Of a stretch of 64,000 bases of DNA, positions 16,877 to 28,946 are shown piece by piece (positions within the stretch are counted from its first letter, which is position 1; each line of letters starts with the position of its first letter). The position numbers and the translations under genes are program-made. Below the pieces are notes generated by a model that did no database searches, had not been told where the DNA came from, and worked only from the letters and a program-made list of their open reading frames with translations. Origin of the DNA: Nitrospinaceae bacterium (GTDB lineage Bacteria; Nitrospinota; Nitrospinia; Nitrospinales; Nitrospinaceae); assembly GCA_029261395.1 (NCBI GenBank), contig JAJDBJ010000020.1, positions 37,429 to 101,428 on the forward strand, read 5' to 3'.

Positions 16877-18886
16877 ATGTTGCTCGAAATCGATAATCTA
16901 AAAACTTATTTTCGTGTGGGCCTGACACAGGTCGCGCAAGCGGTTAACGGCATTTCTTTGCAACTGGACCAAGGCAAAACCCTGGCGTTGGTGGGTGAAT
17001 CCGGGTGCGGCAAATCACAGACCGCGTTTTCTATCATTCGCCTCATTGCCGAAAACGGGTATCATCCTTCCGGCAAGATTCTGTTCAACGGGGAAAACCT
17101 GTCACAAAAATCCGAAGAAGACATGCGCCATATTCGCGGCAACGATATCGCCATGGTCTTTCAGGAACCGATGACCTCGCTCAATCCGTTGTACCGGATC
17201 GGCAATCAACTGGAAGAACCGCTTCGCATGCACCGCAAACTGCAAAAAGGTCCGGCACGCAAACGCGCGATCGAATTACTGGACCATGTCGGCCTCCCCG
17301 ATCCGGACAAACGCATCGACGACTTTCCTCATCAACTGTCCGGCGGTATGAAGCAGAGGGTGATGATCGCCATGGCATTGGCCTGTGAACCCAAACTGCT
17401 GATCGCCGACGAGCCGACCACGGCGCTCGATGTGACGATTCAAGCCCAGGTGTTACGGTTGATGGCCGACCTGCAAAAAGAAACGGGTATGGCAATTCTA
17501 CTCATCACGCACGATATGGGTATCGTCAACCAGATGGCAGACGACGTGAACATCATGTACGCCGGGAAAATCGTGGAACAGGGAAGCCGCGATCAGGTTT
17601 TCAAGAATATGATGCACCCCTATACACGGCGGTTATTCGAATCCATTCCCAAGCCCGGTGACGAATTGTATGAGCTTAACACCATTCCCGGACTGGTCCC
17701 GCCCGCAACGGATTACGGAGAAGGATGTTTGTTTGCCGACCGGTGTGCCCACACCATGGACGTGTGCCGCAGTCATGATAGTAAAATCTATACCCTGCAA
17801 CCGGGCCATACGGTGCGCTGTCATTTGTTTGAATCCGGTATGACCCAAACAGAGAAACTGGAAGATCCTAAGATTCCCGCTCCCAAAAAACCGATAGGGA
17901 ACGAACCTTTGATCACCGTTGAAGGGCTGAAAACATGGTTTCCGGTACGCAAAGGAATTTTTCGCAAAATTGCCAACTATGTCAAAGCGGTGGATCACGT
18001 TGACTTGAAATTGATAAAAGGGTCCACAGTGGCTCTGGTAGGCGAATCCGGTTGCGGTAAAACCACCTTGGGGGAGTCCATCCTGCGTCTCAACCGGGAA
18101 GTGCAGGGAACGGTGCGTTTCCAGGATACCGACGTGATGAGCCTGCCGACGAGCGAGTTAAAACAAATCCGTCAGCATATGCAAATCATATTTCAGGATC
18201 CTTTCGGCTCCCTGTCGCCCCGCCTGCGGGTCCGGGAGATCATTGGCGAAGGCTTAGCCGTTCATTTTCCGGAACTGAGTCCGAAGGAAACCGATGATAA
18301 AATTTCCAAGGTGTTGAGAGAGGTGGGGATGGACCCTTCTGTTGCCGACAGGTATCCACACGAGTTTTCCGGAGGGCAACGGCAACGCATCAGCATCGCC
18401 CGGGCATTGATTCTGGAGCCGGAGTTTCTGGTGCTCGACGAACCCACCAGCGCTCTGGATGTTTCCGTGCAGGCGCAGGTGCTCAACCTGCTCAGGGAAT
18501 TGCAGGCCAAACGAAATCTGACCTATCTGTTCATCACCCACAACTTGAATGTGGTGCAGTATATTTCCGATGAAGTGGCCATCATGTATCTGGGGCGTAT
18601 CGTGGAGTATGCGACGGCGAAGGAGTTGTTCCAGCAACCGAAACACCCCTATACACAATCACTGCTCAAAGCGGTGCCCTCGCTGGGCGAACGCAAACCC
18701 TTTGAAACGGTGGTTGGGGACGTACCTTCACCGCTCAATCCGCCGACAGGATGCCACTTTCACCCCCGCTGTCCGATCCTATTGAACGAGCCGGAAGGAT
18801 CACCGTTGCGCCAAAAATGCCGAAACGAGTATCCGGCAAAGAAACGTCAGGGTAACGCATTTGTGGCCTGCCATGCGGTGGAGTAG
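16877..18886 (+). CDS. yejF: peptide ABC transporter ATPase, YejF-like (two fused ATP-binding domains)
   Basis: A 669-residue tandem ATPase that powers YejBE. The first half has Walker A GESGCGKSQT, signature LSGGMKQRV and Walker B LLIADEPTTALD; the second has GESGCGKTTL, FSGGQRQRI and FLVLDEPTSALD. Each half ends in the oligopeptide-ATPase C-terminal extension with Cys-rich CLFADRCAHTMDVC and CHFHPRCPI. The ATG follows the yejE stop directly (TGAATG), so yejBEF are translationally coupled. Confidence 0.96.
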   Translation: MLLEIDNLKTYFRVGLTQVAQAVNGISLQLDQGKTLALVGESGCGKSQTAFSIIRLIAENGYHPSGKILFNGENLSQKSEEDMRHIRGNDIAMVFQEPMTSLNPLYRIGNQLEEPLRMHRKLQKGPARKRAIELLDHVGLPDPDKRIDDFPHQLSGGMKQRVMIAMALACEPKLLIADEPTTALDVTIQAQVLRLMADLQKETGMAILLITHDMGIVNQMADDVNIMYAGKIVEQGSRDQVFKNMMHPYTRRLFESIPKPGDELYELNTIPGLVPPATDYGEGCLFADRCAHTMDVCRSHDSKIYTLQPGHTVRCHLFESGMTQTEKLEDPKIPAPKKPIGNEPLITVEGLKTWFPVRKGIFRKIANYVKAVDHVDLKLIKGSTVALVGESGCGKTTLGESILRLNREVQGTVRFQDTDVMSLPTSELKQIRQHMQIIFQDPFGSLSPRLRVREIIGEGLAVHFPELSPKETDDKISKVLREVGMDPSVADRYPHEFSGGQRQRISIARALILEPEFLVLDEPTSALDVSVQAQVLNLLRELQAKRNLTYLFITHNLNVVQYISDEVAIMYLGRIVEYATAKELFQQPKHPYTQSLLKAVPSLGERKPFETVVGDVPSPLNPPTGCHFHPRCPILLNEPEGSPLRQKCRNEYPAKKRQGNAFVACHAVE

Positions 18887-18914
18887 GCTGGCAATTCAAG
18901 AATTTTCAAAAGAA

Positions 18915-19007
18915 TCAGCCGGACTTGTAGCTGTTCACCAGATAAAAGAGCAACGTAAAAACGGCGATAAATCCCAAGGCGATAAAAACCAGACACTGTA
19001 CGTTCAT
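18915..19007 (-). CDS. 30-residue single-pass membrane miniprotein
   Basis: A short reading frame starts at ATG 19007 and ends at TGA 18915. The protein begins MNVQCLVFIALGFIAVF, is hydrophobic over residues 4-24 and ends YLVNSYKSG, so one membrane helix with a polar C-terminus is expected. GAGGAG lies five bases upstream of the ATG, a near-ideal RBS, which is the main support. It occupies the space between yejF and proline dehydrogenase on the opposite strand. Small proteins like this are often subunits of oxidases or transporters, but the partner is unknown. Confidence 0.6.
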   Translation of the reverse strand: MNVQCLVFIALGFIAVFTLLFYLVNSYKSG

Positions 19008-19099
19008 AACACTCCTCAAAACTTAAAAAATCAAAGGTGAGATTCTATATCATTCCAGGGATCAAACCCAAGCTAATAATCCAGCGGCATTCTAAATTT

Positions 19100-19128
19100 T
19101 TGCCCCATCCTGCTGGATCGTTTATATT
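19100..19128 (+). promoter_or_regulatory. sigma70-type promoter for proline dehydrogenase
   Basis: Boxes ttgccc (19100-19105) and tatatt (19123-19128) are separated by 17 bases. The gene starts at 19189, giving a leader of about 55 bases with gaggg before the ATG. Confidence 0.45.
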
Positions 19129-19188
19129 ATAAGTGTAAGTAATAGTGTGAACTTTATCTTCAGCCCCAAAATATGAGGGTGATATACG

Positions 19189-20055
19189 ATGCGTATTCTG
19201 TATCCTTTCGCCAAACGGTTTATCGCCGGGGAGGACCGGGCCACGGCGGTGAAAAACATCAAATCCCTGTATGATCAGGGGTTTCTCTGCACTGTGGATG
19301 TCCTGGGCGAAAGTGTTCATACCGAGGACCAGGCTCTAGCGGCAAAAAACGAATACCTGGCACTGTTAAAAGACATCGCAAGCTTTCATCGTCCGGTTGA
19401 CATTTCAGCCAAGGTCAGCGCTTTGGGAATGGATATCAGCTATGACCTCTGCAAAAAGAACGTGGAGGATTTGATTGACGCAGTGGGCCACCACACCGTC
19501 CGGTTTGATATGGAAGGTTCGGATCTAACCGCGCGCACCTTGAAGTTAGGCCTCGAACTGCAGAAAACCCATAAGAACCTGGGAGTGGTGTTGCAGGCTT
19601 ATTTACGCCGGACTGATCAGGACATTCAATCGGTCATTGATCAAGGGGTTTCCACTCGATTATGCAAAGGCGCCTACAAGGAGCCGGAGACCCTGGCTTA
19701 TCAATCGATGAATGAAATCCGTAAAAATTTTTTGAAGCAGGCGTTCCGTCTTCTAAAAGAAGGAAACCTGCCCGCTATTGCCACTCACGATGAAATCCTG
19801 ATTGAGCAAATCAGAGACTTCATTGAAAAAGAAAATATTCCACGCGAATCCTTTTATTTTGAATTGCTGTATGGGGTGCGGCGGGATATCCAACAGGCGC
19901 TTCTCAACAAGGGATATCAGGTGCGCATTTATGTTCCCTATGGCAAAGCCTGGCTCCCTTACACCTTGAGACGACTGGCGGAGAGAAAAGAGAATATTAT
20001 CTTTGTCGTGAAAAATCTGATCCGGGAAACCCTGGGCTTGAGCAAAGTAAAATAA
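19189..20055 (+). CDS. proline dehydrogenase (monofunctional)
   Basis: A 288-residue FAD enzyme that oxidises proline to pyrroline-5-carboxylate and passes electrons to quinone. The TIM-barrel shows RLCKGAYKEPETLAY, YFELLYGVRRDIQQAL and the substrate-binding YVPYGKAWLPYTLRRLAER with the paired arginines. It is the short single-function form, as in Bacillus or Thermus, not the PutA fusion. No pyrroline-5-carboxylate dehydrogenase is adjacent. The following glycosyltransferase gene starts 28 bp after the stop and could be co-transcribed. Confidence 0.93.
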   Translation: MRILYPFAKRFIAGEDRATAVKNIKSLYDQGFLCTVDVLGESVHTEDQALAAKNEYLALLKDIASFHRPVDISAKVSALGMDISYDLCKKNVEDLIDAVGHHTVRFDMEGSDLTARTLKLGLELQKTHKNLGVVLQAYLRRTDQDIQSVIDQGVSTRLCKGAYKEPETLAYQSMNEIRKNFLKQAFRLLKEGNLPAIATHDEILIEQIRDFIEKENIPRESFYFELLYGVRRDIQQALLNKGYQVRIYVPYGKAWLPYTLRRLAERKENIIFVVKNLIRETLGLSKVK

Positions 20056-20082
20056 CCCTCGTCCTCCATTATCCATTCATAC

Positions 20083-21222
20083 ATGACACTCAACGTTTTA
20101 ACCATTTATTACAAGCACCGGAGAGGCGGGTTCTGCAAACGGTTCCGGTTGAAACTCGAAGCTTACCTGAAAGCGGGCTGGCAGGTGCATTACATTGCAG
20201 TGGAGCCTTACCCCTATCAGCACAAAAACCTGATTCCTCATATACTCCCCTGCCCCTTTAAAAAACATTCTGGATTATTTTTCTGGACTTACTTTTTCAC
20301 AACAGCACTCATCCATGCACTTATTTTGGGATTGCGCTACAAATTCAATCTCATCTCAGCCGCCGCCCCGGTCTATGCCTGGATTAGTGGGCCGGTTAAA
20401 TGGTTGCGCAAAACACCAATGGTGACACTTTTATTAACCAATCCCCAGTTCACCACCGATTGCCATGAAGACTACCGATCTCTTAACAAACTGGAAAATG
20501 TTCTGGAGCGATGGGGTACCCGATGGTCGGACAACATGATCGCCAATTCCGAAGCCTGCCGCAGATCATGGATTCAGCGCTATCAATTGGAGGCCGGAAA
20601 GGTTGAAGTGTACCCGAATCATGTCGATGCTCCCCATTTCGAAAAAGAAGATCAACGAAAACGACTCATCCATGAATTGAAACTTCTGGATGACGCCTTC
20701 ATCATCGTCAATACCAGCATTTTTGAACCTCATAAAAACCTGGAGTTTTTGATCTCCGCCTTTTCACATGTAGACTCTGAACGGGCCGTTTTGATACTGA
20801 TCGGAGCCGGGGAACAACGGTCCCACCTGAAAAAGGTCGCACGGGCTTTGGGAATTGCGGAACGTGTTGTTTTCACCGGGTGGCGGGATGATGCCCGGAA
20901 ACTGGTGCAGGGATCGGATTTATTTGTGTTTCCCTCTTTGCGGGAAGGCATGTCCGAATCTCTTTTGGAAGCAACCACCAGCAAAATTCCGTGTCTGGTG
21001 AGTTCCATTCCTGAAAATATGGAAGTCATCCGTAATACCGAACAACATTTCAACCCACATCAAACGCACGAGCTGATTCAAAAATTAAACCGGTGTATGG
21101 AAGATAAAAGTTACTACGATGATCTACTGAAACAAACCGAGATTGATGGCAATCGGTATGTTTTTGATTGGGGAAAAGGTTGGGTTGAGAAAATTCAGCA
21201 GATAATAAATCAAAAGATCTAA
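20083..21222 (+). CDS. glycosyltransferase family 4
   Basis: A 379-residue GT-B fold glycosyltransferase without signal peptide. The C-terminal half carries NTSIFEPHKNLEFLISAF, LILIGAGEQR, VVFTGWRDDARKLV and the nucleotide-sugar-binding FPSLREGMSESLLEA. The N-terminal half has an exposed hydrophobic stretch (GLFFWTYFFTTALIHALIL) that suggests membrane association. Donor and acceptor are unknown; surface polysaccharide or LPS core are likely. Its TAA overlaps the lipA stop on the other strand. Confidence 0.88.
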   Translation: MTLNVLTIYYKHRRGGFCKRFRLKLEAYLKAGWQVHYIAVEPYPYQHKNLIPHILPCPFKKHSGLFFWTYFFTTALIHALILGLRYKFNLISAAAPVYAWISGPVKWLRKTPMVTLLLTNPQFTTDCHEDYRSLNKLENVLERWGTRWSDNMIANSEACRRSWIQRYQLEAGKVEVYPNHVDAPHFEKEDQRKRLIHELKLLDDAFIIVNTSIFEPHKNLEFLISAFSHVDSERAVLILIGAGEQRSHLKKVARALGIAERVVFTGWRDDARKLVQGSDLFVFPSLREGMSESLLEATTSKIPCLVSSIPENMEVIRNTEQHFNPHQTHELIQKLNRCMEDKSYYDDLLKQTEIDGNRYVFDWGKGWVEKIQQIINQKI

Positions 21223-22112
21223 ACAATTCCGGCGGCACCGGCTTGTTGATCGGCACGGAATGAACTGCGAACGAGTGGACCGGACTCGACGTGATCAAAT
21301 CCCAAGTCCTCGCCGATTTGTTTGTATTCGGCAAACACATCGGGATGGACATATTCCATAACCTCAAGATGAGTTTGGGTAGGTTGCAGGTATTGTCCGA
21401 TGGACAACATCCGACATCCCGTCTGCCTCAGATCATTCATGGTCTGAGCCACTTCCTGCCGGGTTTCGCCATGGCCCAGCATCAGACTGCTTTTGGTGAC
21501 CATTCCAAATTGCTGAGCGGCAACGGACAGCGTTTTGAGGGACCAGTCATAGCGACATTGTGGACGAACACGTTTCTGTAACGATTCCACCGTCTCAATA
21601 TTGTGCGCGAACACATCCGGTTGAGCCAGACATACTGTTTCAATCAAAGGCACTTCGGCTTTGAAATCCGGCACAAGAACCTCTACTCCGAGCCCAGGAC
21701 ACAGCTCATGAATCTGCCGGAGAGTTTCGGCCCAATGTAGGGCACCTCCATCAGGCAGATCATCCCGATCCACGGAAGTGATGACAACATAATTCAAGTT
21801 CAAGCGCGAAAGCATTTCCGCCACCTGTCGGGGCTCATTGTCATCAGGCGGCAACATCTGACCAGTGGGAACATCACAAAACCGGCAGGCGCGGGAACAG
21901 TGGTCGCCTAGAATCATCAAGGTCAATGTACCTTTTCCCCAACATTCGCCGATATTGGGGCAGGAAGCCGATTCGCATACGGTGTGCAATTGGTGCTTCC
22001 GGACTAAAGATCTCAGGCGGAAAAACTCCTCCCCGGAAGGCAAGGATGTTTTCAGCCAGGCCGGGAGTCGATGACGTGACGCAAGGGGGATCGGAGTTTT
22101 CTTCAACGCCAT
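21219..22112 (-). CDS. lipA: lipoyl synthase
   Basis: LipA inserts two sulfurs into octanoyl groups on lipoyl domains using radical SAM chemistry. The auxiliary-cluster cysteines are in CESASCPNIGEC and the radical SAM cluster in CSRACRFC. Further family motifs are LMILGDHCSRACRF, VVITSVDRDDLPDGGA and SIGQYLQPTQTHL. ATG 22112 is chosen (297 residues, starting MALKKTPIPL, with agga just upstream); the open frame extends to 22241 but that part lacks family similarity. LipB is not adjacent. The gene is convergent with, and overlaps by 4 bp, the glycosyltransferase. Confidence 0.97.
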   Translation of the reverse strand: MALKKTPIPLASRHRLPAWLKTSLPSGEEFFRLRSLVRKHQLHTVCESASCPNIGECWGKGTLTLMILGDHCSRACRFCDVPTGQMLPPDDNEPRQVAEMLSRLNLNYVVITSVDRDDLPDGGALHWAETLRQIHELCPGLGVEVLVPDFKAEVPLIETVCLAQPDVFAHNIETVESLQKRVRPQCRYDWSLKTLSVAAQQFGMVTKSSLMLGHGETRQEVAQTMNDLRQTGCRMLSIGQYLQPTQTHLEVMEYVHPDVFAEYKQIGEDLGFDHVESGPLVRSSFRADQQAGAAGIV

Positions 22113-22117
22113 TTTCC

Positions 22118-22147
22118 TGAACAGAGCGGGTGGATAAATAGTATAAT
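22118..22147 (+). promoter_or_regulatory. possible promoter for LptF/G permease
   Basis: A perfect -10 box tataat (22142-22147) and a partial -35 tgaaca (22118-22123) are 18 bases apart. The gene starts at 22231. The -35 overlaps the lipA translation start region on the other strand. Confidence 0.4.
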
Positions 22148-22230
22148 AATAGGACAAATCGTTTTGAGAGCAAGCCTCACGCCTGATAGCAAGCGCGGGG
22201 ATTCCAGCCACCGAGATTCTACCAATATTC

Positions 22231-23451
22231 ATGAAAATCATCCACCGCTATATTTTTACAGAAAATTTTAAAATTTTCGCCCTGAGCACCATGTTTCTAA
22301 CCATGGTCATGTTCCTTGACAAGGCTATGTTCATGACCGACCTGATCCTCAATCGCGGGCTGACGATTTTTGAGGTGGGCAAAATGGTTCTTTATATTTC
22401 ACCCATATTTCTATCGATTACCATTCCTATCAGTGTTCTGGTAGCGTCTGTGGTGACTTTCAACCAGTTCTCGGCGGAAAATGAGTTTGTCGTTATGAAG
22501 TCTTGCGGCTGGAGTTTCATGTACCTGCTCCGCCCTATCCTTCTATTTTCATTTCTTGCTTACATTACGACCAATATCATAATTTTTTATGCCCTCCCCG
22601 CCGGCAATCAGGCCTTGAAACAGATGATCTTCGAAATTGTAAAAACCCGAGCCAATATCGACATCAAACCCAACGTATTCAACCGTGACTTTGACAACAG
22701 GGTATTGATGATCAAAGAAAAAAATGGTGCGAATGGTTTCAAAGGAGTTTTTATCGCGGACAGTTCTTCCAAAGGGTCAACCAAAATCATTCTCTCCGAA
22801 CAAGGTTTTATTCTGACAGACCCGGCCAACTTCAGAATTCAACTACAATTGAGAAACGGGTCGATTCACGACCTGACCAAACAGGGCGAAGATTATCAAA
22901 TCATGAAATTTGATCGATACGATTTGACCCTGGATATTCCAGGAACCGACCAACTCAAGAAAAAGAAAATCCTAAAACCCAGAGAGATGTCAGTTTCCGA
23001 ACTGCGAAAGCGAATCAAGGAGAATGAAAACAGAAAATGGCAGGACGATGTGGAAAAAGTTGAACTGAGCAAGCGATTCTCCATTCCGTTAACCTGCATT
23101 CTTTTTGGAATAGTAGGAGTACCACTTGGCATCACTTCACGACGATCTGGAAAATCCGGAGGATTCATTTTTGCGATCCTCATTATTCTGATATATTACG
23201 TCGGCCTGGTACTCATGCAAAATTTCGGTCGTAGCGGAACAATCAATCCCTATTTTTCAGTATGGATTCCCAACATCGCCCTGTTAATTTTTACCGTTTA
23301 CGTTAGCTATAAAACCCAAAAGGAAATGCCCTTCAGAACTTTTAATAAAATTAATGATTTGATCAGCAGGCTATGGGAATACCTTTTAAACAAACTCAGT
23401 TCCACTGAAATCCGTCCAGAAACAAACAATCCTTCTAAAAACCCAGATTGA
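22231..23451 (+). CDS. LPS export permease, LptF/LptG family
   Basis: A 406-residue YjgP/YjgQ-family protein. LptF and LptG form the membrane part of the LptB2FG pump that extracts LPS from the inner membrane. The start MKIIHRYIFTENFKIFALS, three N-terminal helices, a large periplasmic beta-jellyroll with FIADSSSKGSTKIILSEQG, and three C-terminal helices (near 280-350) are seen. Whether it is F or G cannot be decided; no second copy or lptB lies beside it. It is 8 bp upstream of the CBS gene. Confidence 0.93.
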   Translation: MKIIHRYIFTENFKIFALSTMFLTMVMFLDKAMFMTDLILNRGLTIFEVGKMVLYISPIFLSITIPISVLVASVVTFNQFSAENEFVVMKSCGWSFMYLLRPILLFSFLAYITTNIIIFYALPAGNQALKQMIFEIVKTRANIDIKPNVFNRDFDNRVLMIKEKNGANGFKGVFIADSSSKGSTKIILSEQGFILTDPANFRIQLQLRNGSIHDLTKQGEDYQIMKFDRYDLTLDIPGTDQLKKKKILKPREMSVSELRKRIKENENRKWQDDVEKVELSKRFSIPLTCILFGIVGVPLGITSRRSGKSGGFIFAILIILIYYVGLVLMQNFGRSGTINPYFSVWIPNIALLIFTVYVSYKTQKEMPFRTFNKINDLISRLWEYLLNKLSSTEIRPETNNPSKNPD

Positions 23452-23459
23452 GGTCCTAA

Positions 23460-23906
23460 ATGATTACCGCTAAAGAAATTATGAGCGAGGAAGTGATTAC
23501 AGTCACTAAAAACACCTCCATAAAAGACTTGTCCGACATGTTCATCAAACACAAAGTAAATGGTTTTCCAGTATTGGACGATGATGGACTGCTGACCGGT
23601 ATTGTTACCGAAAAGAACCTGATAGAGCAAAACAAAAACCTTCATATTCCTACAGTGATCGCTCTATTCGATGCGGTCATTTATCTGGAGAGCGGTAAAA
23701 AGTTTGAGGAAGAAGTGAAGCATTTAAATGCGACCCTGGTTAAGGATATTTACACTCCCGATGTGGTTACCGTTGCACCCGAGACCAGCATCCATGAAAT
23801 AGCGTCACTGATGGCCGAAAAAAGCATCCATTCAATTCCGGTCGTGGATGGCAAGAAAATACTGGGAATAATCGGCAAGCTGGACATCATCAAAGGTTTA
23901 GCGTAG
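23460..23906 (+). CDS. CBS-domain pair protein
   Basis: A 148-residue protein made of two CBS motifs and nothing else. The first runs from EIMSEEVITVTKNTSIKD to VLDDDGLLTGIVTEKNLI, the second from VKDIYTPDVVTVAPETSIHE to PVVDGKKILGIIGKLDIIKG. Such Bateman modules bind adenine nucleotides or SAM and regulate a partner. Location directly after the LptF/G gene suggests co-expression, but a functional link to LPS export is not established. Confidence 0.93.
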   Translation: MITAKEIMSEEVITVTKNTSIKDLSDMFIKHKVNGFPVLDDDGLLTGIVTEKNLIEQNKNLHIPTVIALFDAVIYLESGKKFEEEVKHLNATLVKDIYTPDVVTVAPETSIHEIASLMAEKSIHSIPVVDGKKILGIIGKLDIIKGLA

Positions 23907-24017
23907 AGTTAGCCTTTATTTCAATCAATTTGGGCTTTCATTTTTTAGAATTTCAGGTATAACGAAAGCATAGGCGCGTTGCAGAAATCTCCACAAGAAA
24001 ACAGAGGAGGTGTCGCC

Positions 24018-26761
<2,744 letters not shown>

Positions 26762-26797
26762 TCATGCATATCGATTGAAAGTTTTCTTATTTGATTT

Positions 26798-27553
26798 TTA
26801 CTCCTCAAGCATTCTTTCGATTTTATCCAAGTCCTCAATTCGATCTACACCCATGGATATTTTATCAGTAATCTCTACTTGGATCGGATATCCATGCTCC
26901 AGAATTCGAAGTTGCTCCAGTTTCTCCAACTGCTCGATGGGGGTAGGATTCATTCGGGTAAATTCCAACAGGAACGTCCGGGTATAGGCGTAAAGCCCAA
27001 TATGCTTAAAAACCCGGCTCGTCTCGTTCGACACTCCATTCTTCCATTCATCACGGTGATAGGGAATGGCTGATCGGGAAAAATAAAGGGCTCTCCCCTT
27101 TTGATCCGTAACCACTTTGACCACGTTGGAATCGTTGATTTCACCCGATTCGCGAACAGCCATCATCAATGTCGCTACATTCAAAGTGGGATTCTTATCA
27201 AGACAATCAATCACCTGATCAATGTTTTCAGGTGGAATAAGAGGCTCATCCCCCTGAACATTGACTACAATATCACACTTCAGCCCGGATGCCACCTCCG
27301 CAATACGGTCCGACCCGGTGGCATGGTCCTGAGAGGTCATGACCGCTTTGCCACCGAACCCGGTCACGGCATTAAAAATCCGGTCATCATCTGTCGCCAC
27401 TATAACCTCCGATACCCGAGAAGCTTTTTGAGCCTGCTCCACGACCCACTGAATCATGGGTTTCTTTTGGATCAGGGCCAGAGGCTTGCCGGGAAAACGG
27501 CTCGATCCCCAACGGGCAGGAATAATGGCGATCACTCTGGGCTCAGTAGGCAT
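26798..27553 (-). CDS. kdsB: CMP-Kdo synthetase (3-deoxy-manno-octulosonate cytidylyltransferase)
   Basis: Activates Kdo with CTP for LPS inner-core assembly in the cytoplasm. 251 residues with the nucleotide-binding IPARWGSSRFPGKPL (residues 11-25), VVNVQGDEPLI and the C-terminal MGVDRIEDLDKIE. The start overlaps the 3' end of the upstream sugar-phosphate transferase gene by 11 bp, showing operon organisation, and pyrG follows, supplying CTP. Confidence 0.97.
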   Translation of the reverse strand: MPTEPRVIAIIPARWGSSRFPGKPLALIQKKPMIQWVVEQAQKASRVSEVIVATDDDRIFNAVTGFGGKAVMTSQDHATGSDRIAEVASGLKCDIVVNVQGDEPLIPPENIDQVIDCLDKNPTLNVATLMMAVRESGEINDSNVVKVVTDQKGRALYFSRSAIPYHRDEWKNGVSNETSRVFKHIGLYAYTRTFLLEFTRMNPTPIEQLEKLEQLRILEHGYPIQVEITDKISMGVDRIEDLDKIERMLEE

Positions 27554-28946
27554 GCCGATTGATCAATCCATTCCAGAGGGTTTTGATTAAAATCTTGATG
27601 TCAAAAAACAGGGACCAGTGTTTAATGTAGTACAGGTCATGCTCGATTCGTTTTTCCAGGCAGGTGTTTCCCCGCCAGCCATTGACCTGTGCCCAACCGG
27701 TAATACCGGCTTTCATTTTCAACCGCGACATGTAATGAGGAATTGATTTTTTAAAATCCTCGACAAAAACCGCCCTCTCCGGCCGGGGACCTACCATACT
27801 CATGTCGCCGGTAAAAACGTTAAAAAATTGAGGCAGTTCATCGAGGCTGGTTTTTCGAAGCAATACTCCCAGCCGAGTGCGTCGGCTATCATTTTCTTTC
27901 GCCCATACCGGACCGGAATGGGATTCCGCGTCCATTTGCATGGAACGAAACTTATACATCTTGAAAACTTTTCGGTCCAAACCAACACGCTCCTGAACAT
28001 AAAATACCGGGCCACGAGATTCCAGCTTAATGAGTAAAGCAATTATAATCATCAGAGGACTGGTTATAATAATGGCTAAGCAGGAAATCACCATATCGGT
28101 GGCGCGTTTGAAAACGATGTTCCAACCATAGAGTGGAGATTCGGTTAGATTTATAATGGGTAGACCGTCGAAATTGTCGACACCGTCACTCAGGCTCATA
28201 TATTGCAATAAATCTGGAACCACTTTGACATCTACCGATTCCTCTCCAAGGTTGAACAATACTCTCTCAAAATGATCCTGAGATTTCATCGGAAGGGAAA
28301 TAAACAACTTATCCACCCCATGCTCCCTGATGTGTTGTGAAACATCGTCCAGCAGTCCCAATATGGGATATCCGTCTATCAGCGTTCCAACTTTTTTCTC
28401 TTCGGTCGTTAAAAATCCGACTATCTTGAATCCCATTTCCGGATGAAGGTCGATACGCTTCGCTACTTCCTGACCCAATTCTCCGGACCCTGCAATCAGC
28501 ACATAACGCAGATTCTTCCCTCTCAGCCGGAGCATTCTCAAAATAGTCCGAACCAACACGTGCGAAGCCACCAGCGAAAAGGTGGCAACCAACCAGAATA
28601 TCCCCACCGCTATGCGGGAGTAACTATCTTCCCGATAAAAGAAAAGTAAAGCGGAAAGAATCAAAACCGAAATGGTGTTGGCCTTGATGATATTGTAATA
28701 ATCCACCCATAAGGATTTACCCCTCAGAGGTTGGTACAATCCCACCACTTTAAAATTGAATAAAAACAAGGTCAATACAGGTAACAACAGAAGTTGATAC
28801 TGCTCGACAGGAGGAATCTCATTGATTAAGGGGATCCAACCAGAGTGAAATCGCAAATAATAGGCGCCGATCCAAGAGGACAGAATAACCAGGCTGTCGG
28901 AAATGATGAGGGCTGATAGAAATAGCTGGTTATGTTTTTTCAGCAT
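27543..28946 (-). CDS. undecaprenyl-phosphate sugar phosphotransferase, WcaJ/WbaP-like
   Basis: A 467-residue polyisoprenyl-phosphate hexose-1-phosphate transferase that starts a repeat unit on undecaprenyl phosphate. It has four or five N-terminal helices, a central CoA_binding_3-like Rossmann region (RYVLIAGSGELGQEVAKRI), one reentrant helix at DMVISCLAIIITSPLMIII and the catalytic domain with FYVQERVGLD, FKMYKFRSM, RTRLGVLLRKTSLDELPQ and VGPRPE. It overlaps the upstream glycosyltransferase gene by 17 bp. Sugar identity (Glc, Gal or other) cannot be read from sequence. Confidence 0.93.
   Translation of the reverse strand: MLKKHNQLFLSALIISDSLVILSSWIGAYYLRFHSGWIPLINEIPPVEQYQLLLLPVLTLFLFNFKVVGLYQPLRGKSLWVDYYNIIKANTISVLILSALLFFYREDSYSRIAVGIFWLVATFSLVASHVLVRTILRMLRLRGKNLRYVLIAGSGELGQEVAKRIDLHPEMGFKIVGFLTTEEKKVGTLIDGYPILGLLDDVSQHIREHGVDKLFISLPMKSQDHFERVLFNLGEESVDVKVVPDLLQYMSLSDGVDNFDGLPIINLTESPLYGWNIVFKRATDMVISCLAIIITSPLMIIIALLIKLESRGPVFYVQERVGLDRKVFKMYKFRSMQMDAESHSGPVWAKENDSRRTRLGVLLRKTSLDELPQFFNVFTGDMSMVGPRPERAVFVEDFKKSIPHYMSRLKMKAGITGWAQVNGWRGNTCLEKRIEHDLYYIKHWSLFFDIKILIKTLWNGLINRHAY

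Noticed and set aside
22113..22241. N-terminal extension of lipA
   Set aside because: LipA homology begins after ATG 22112; the extension overlaps the promoter and start of the LptF/G gene.
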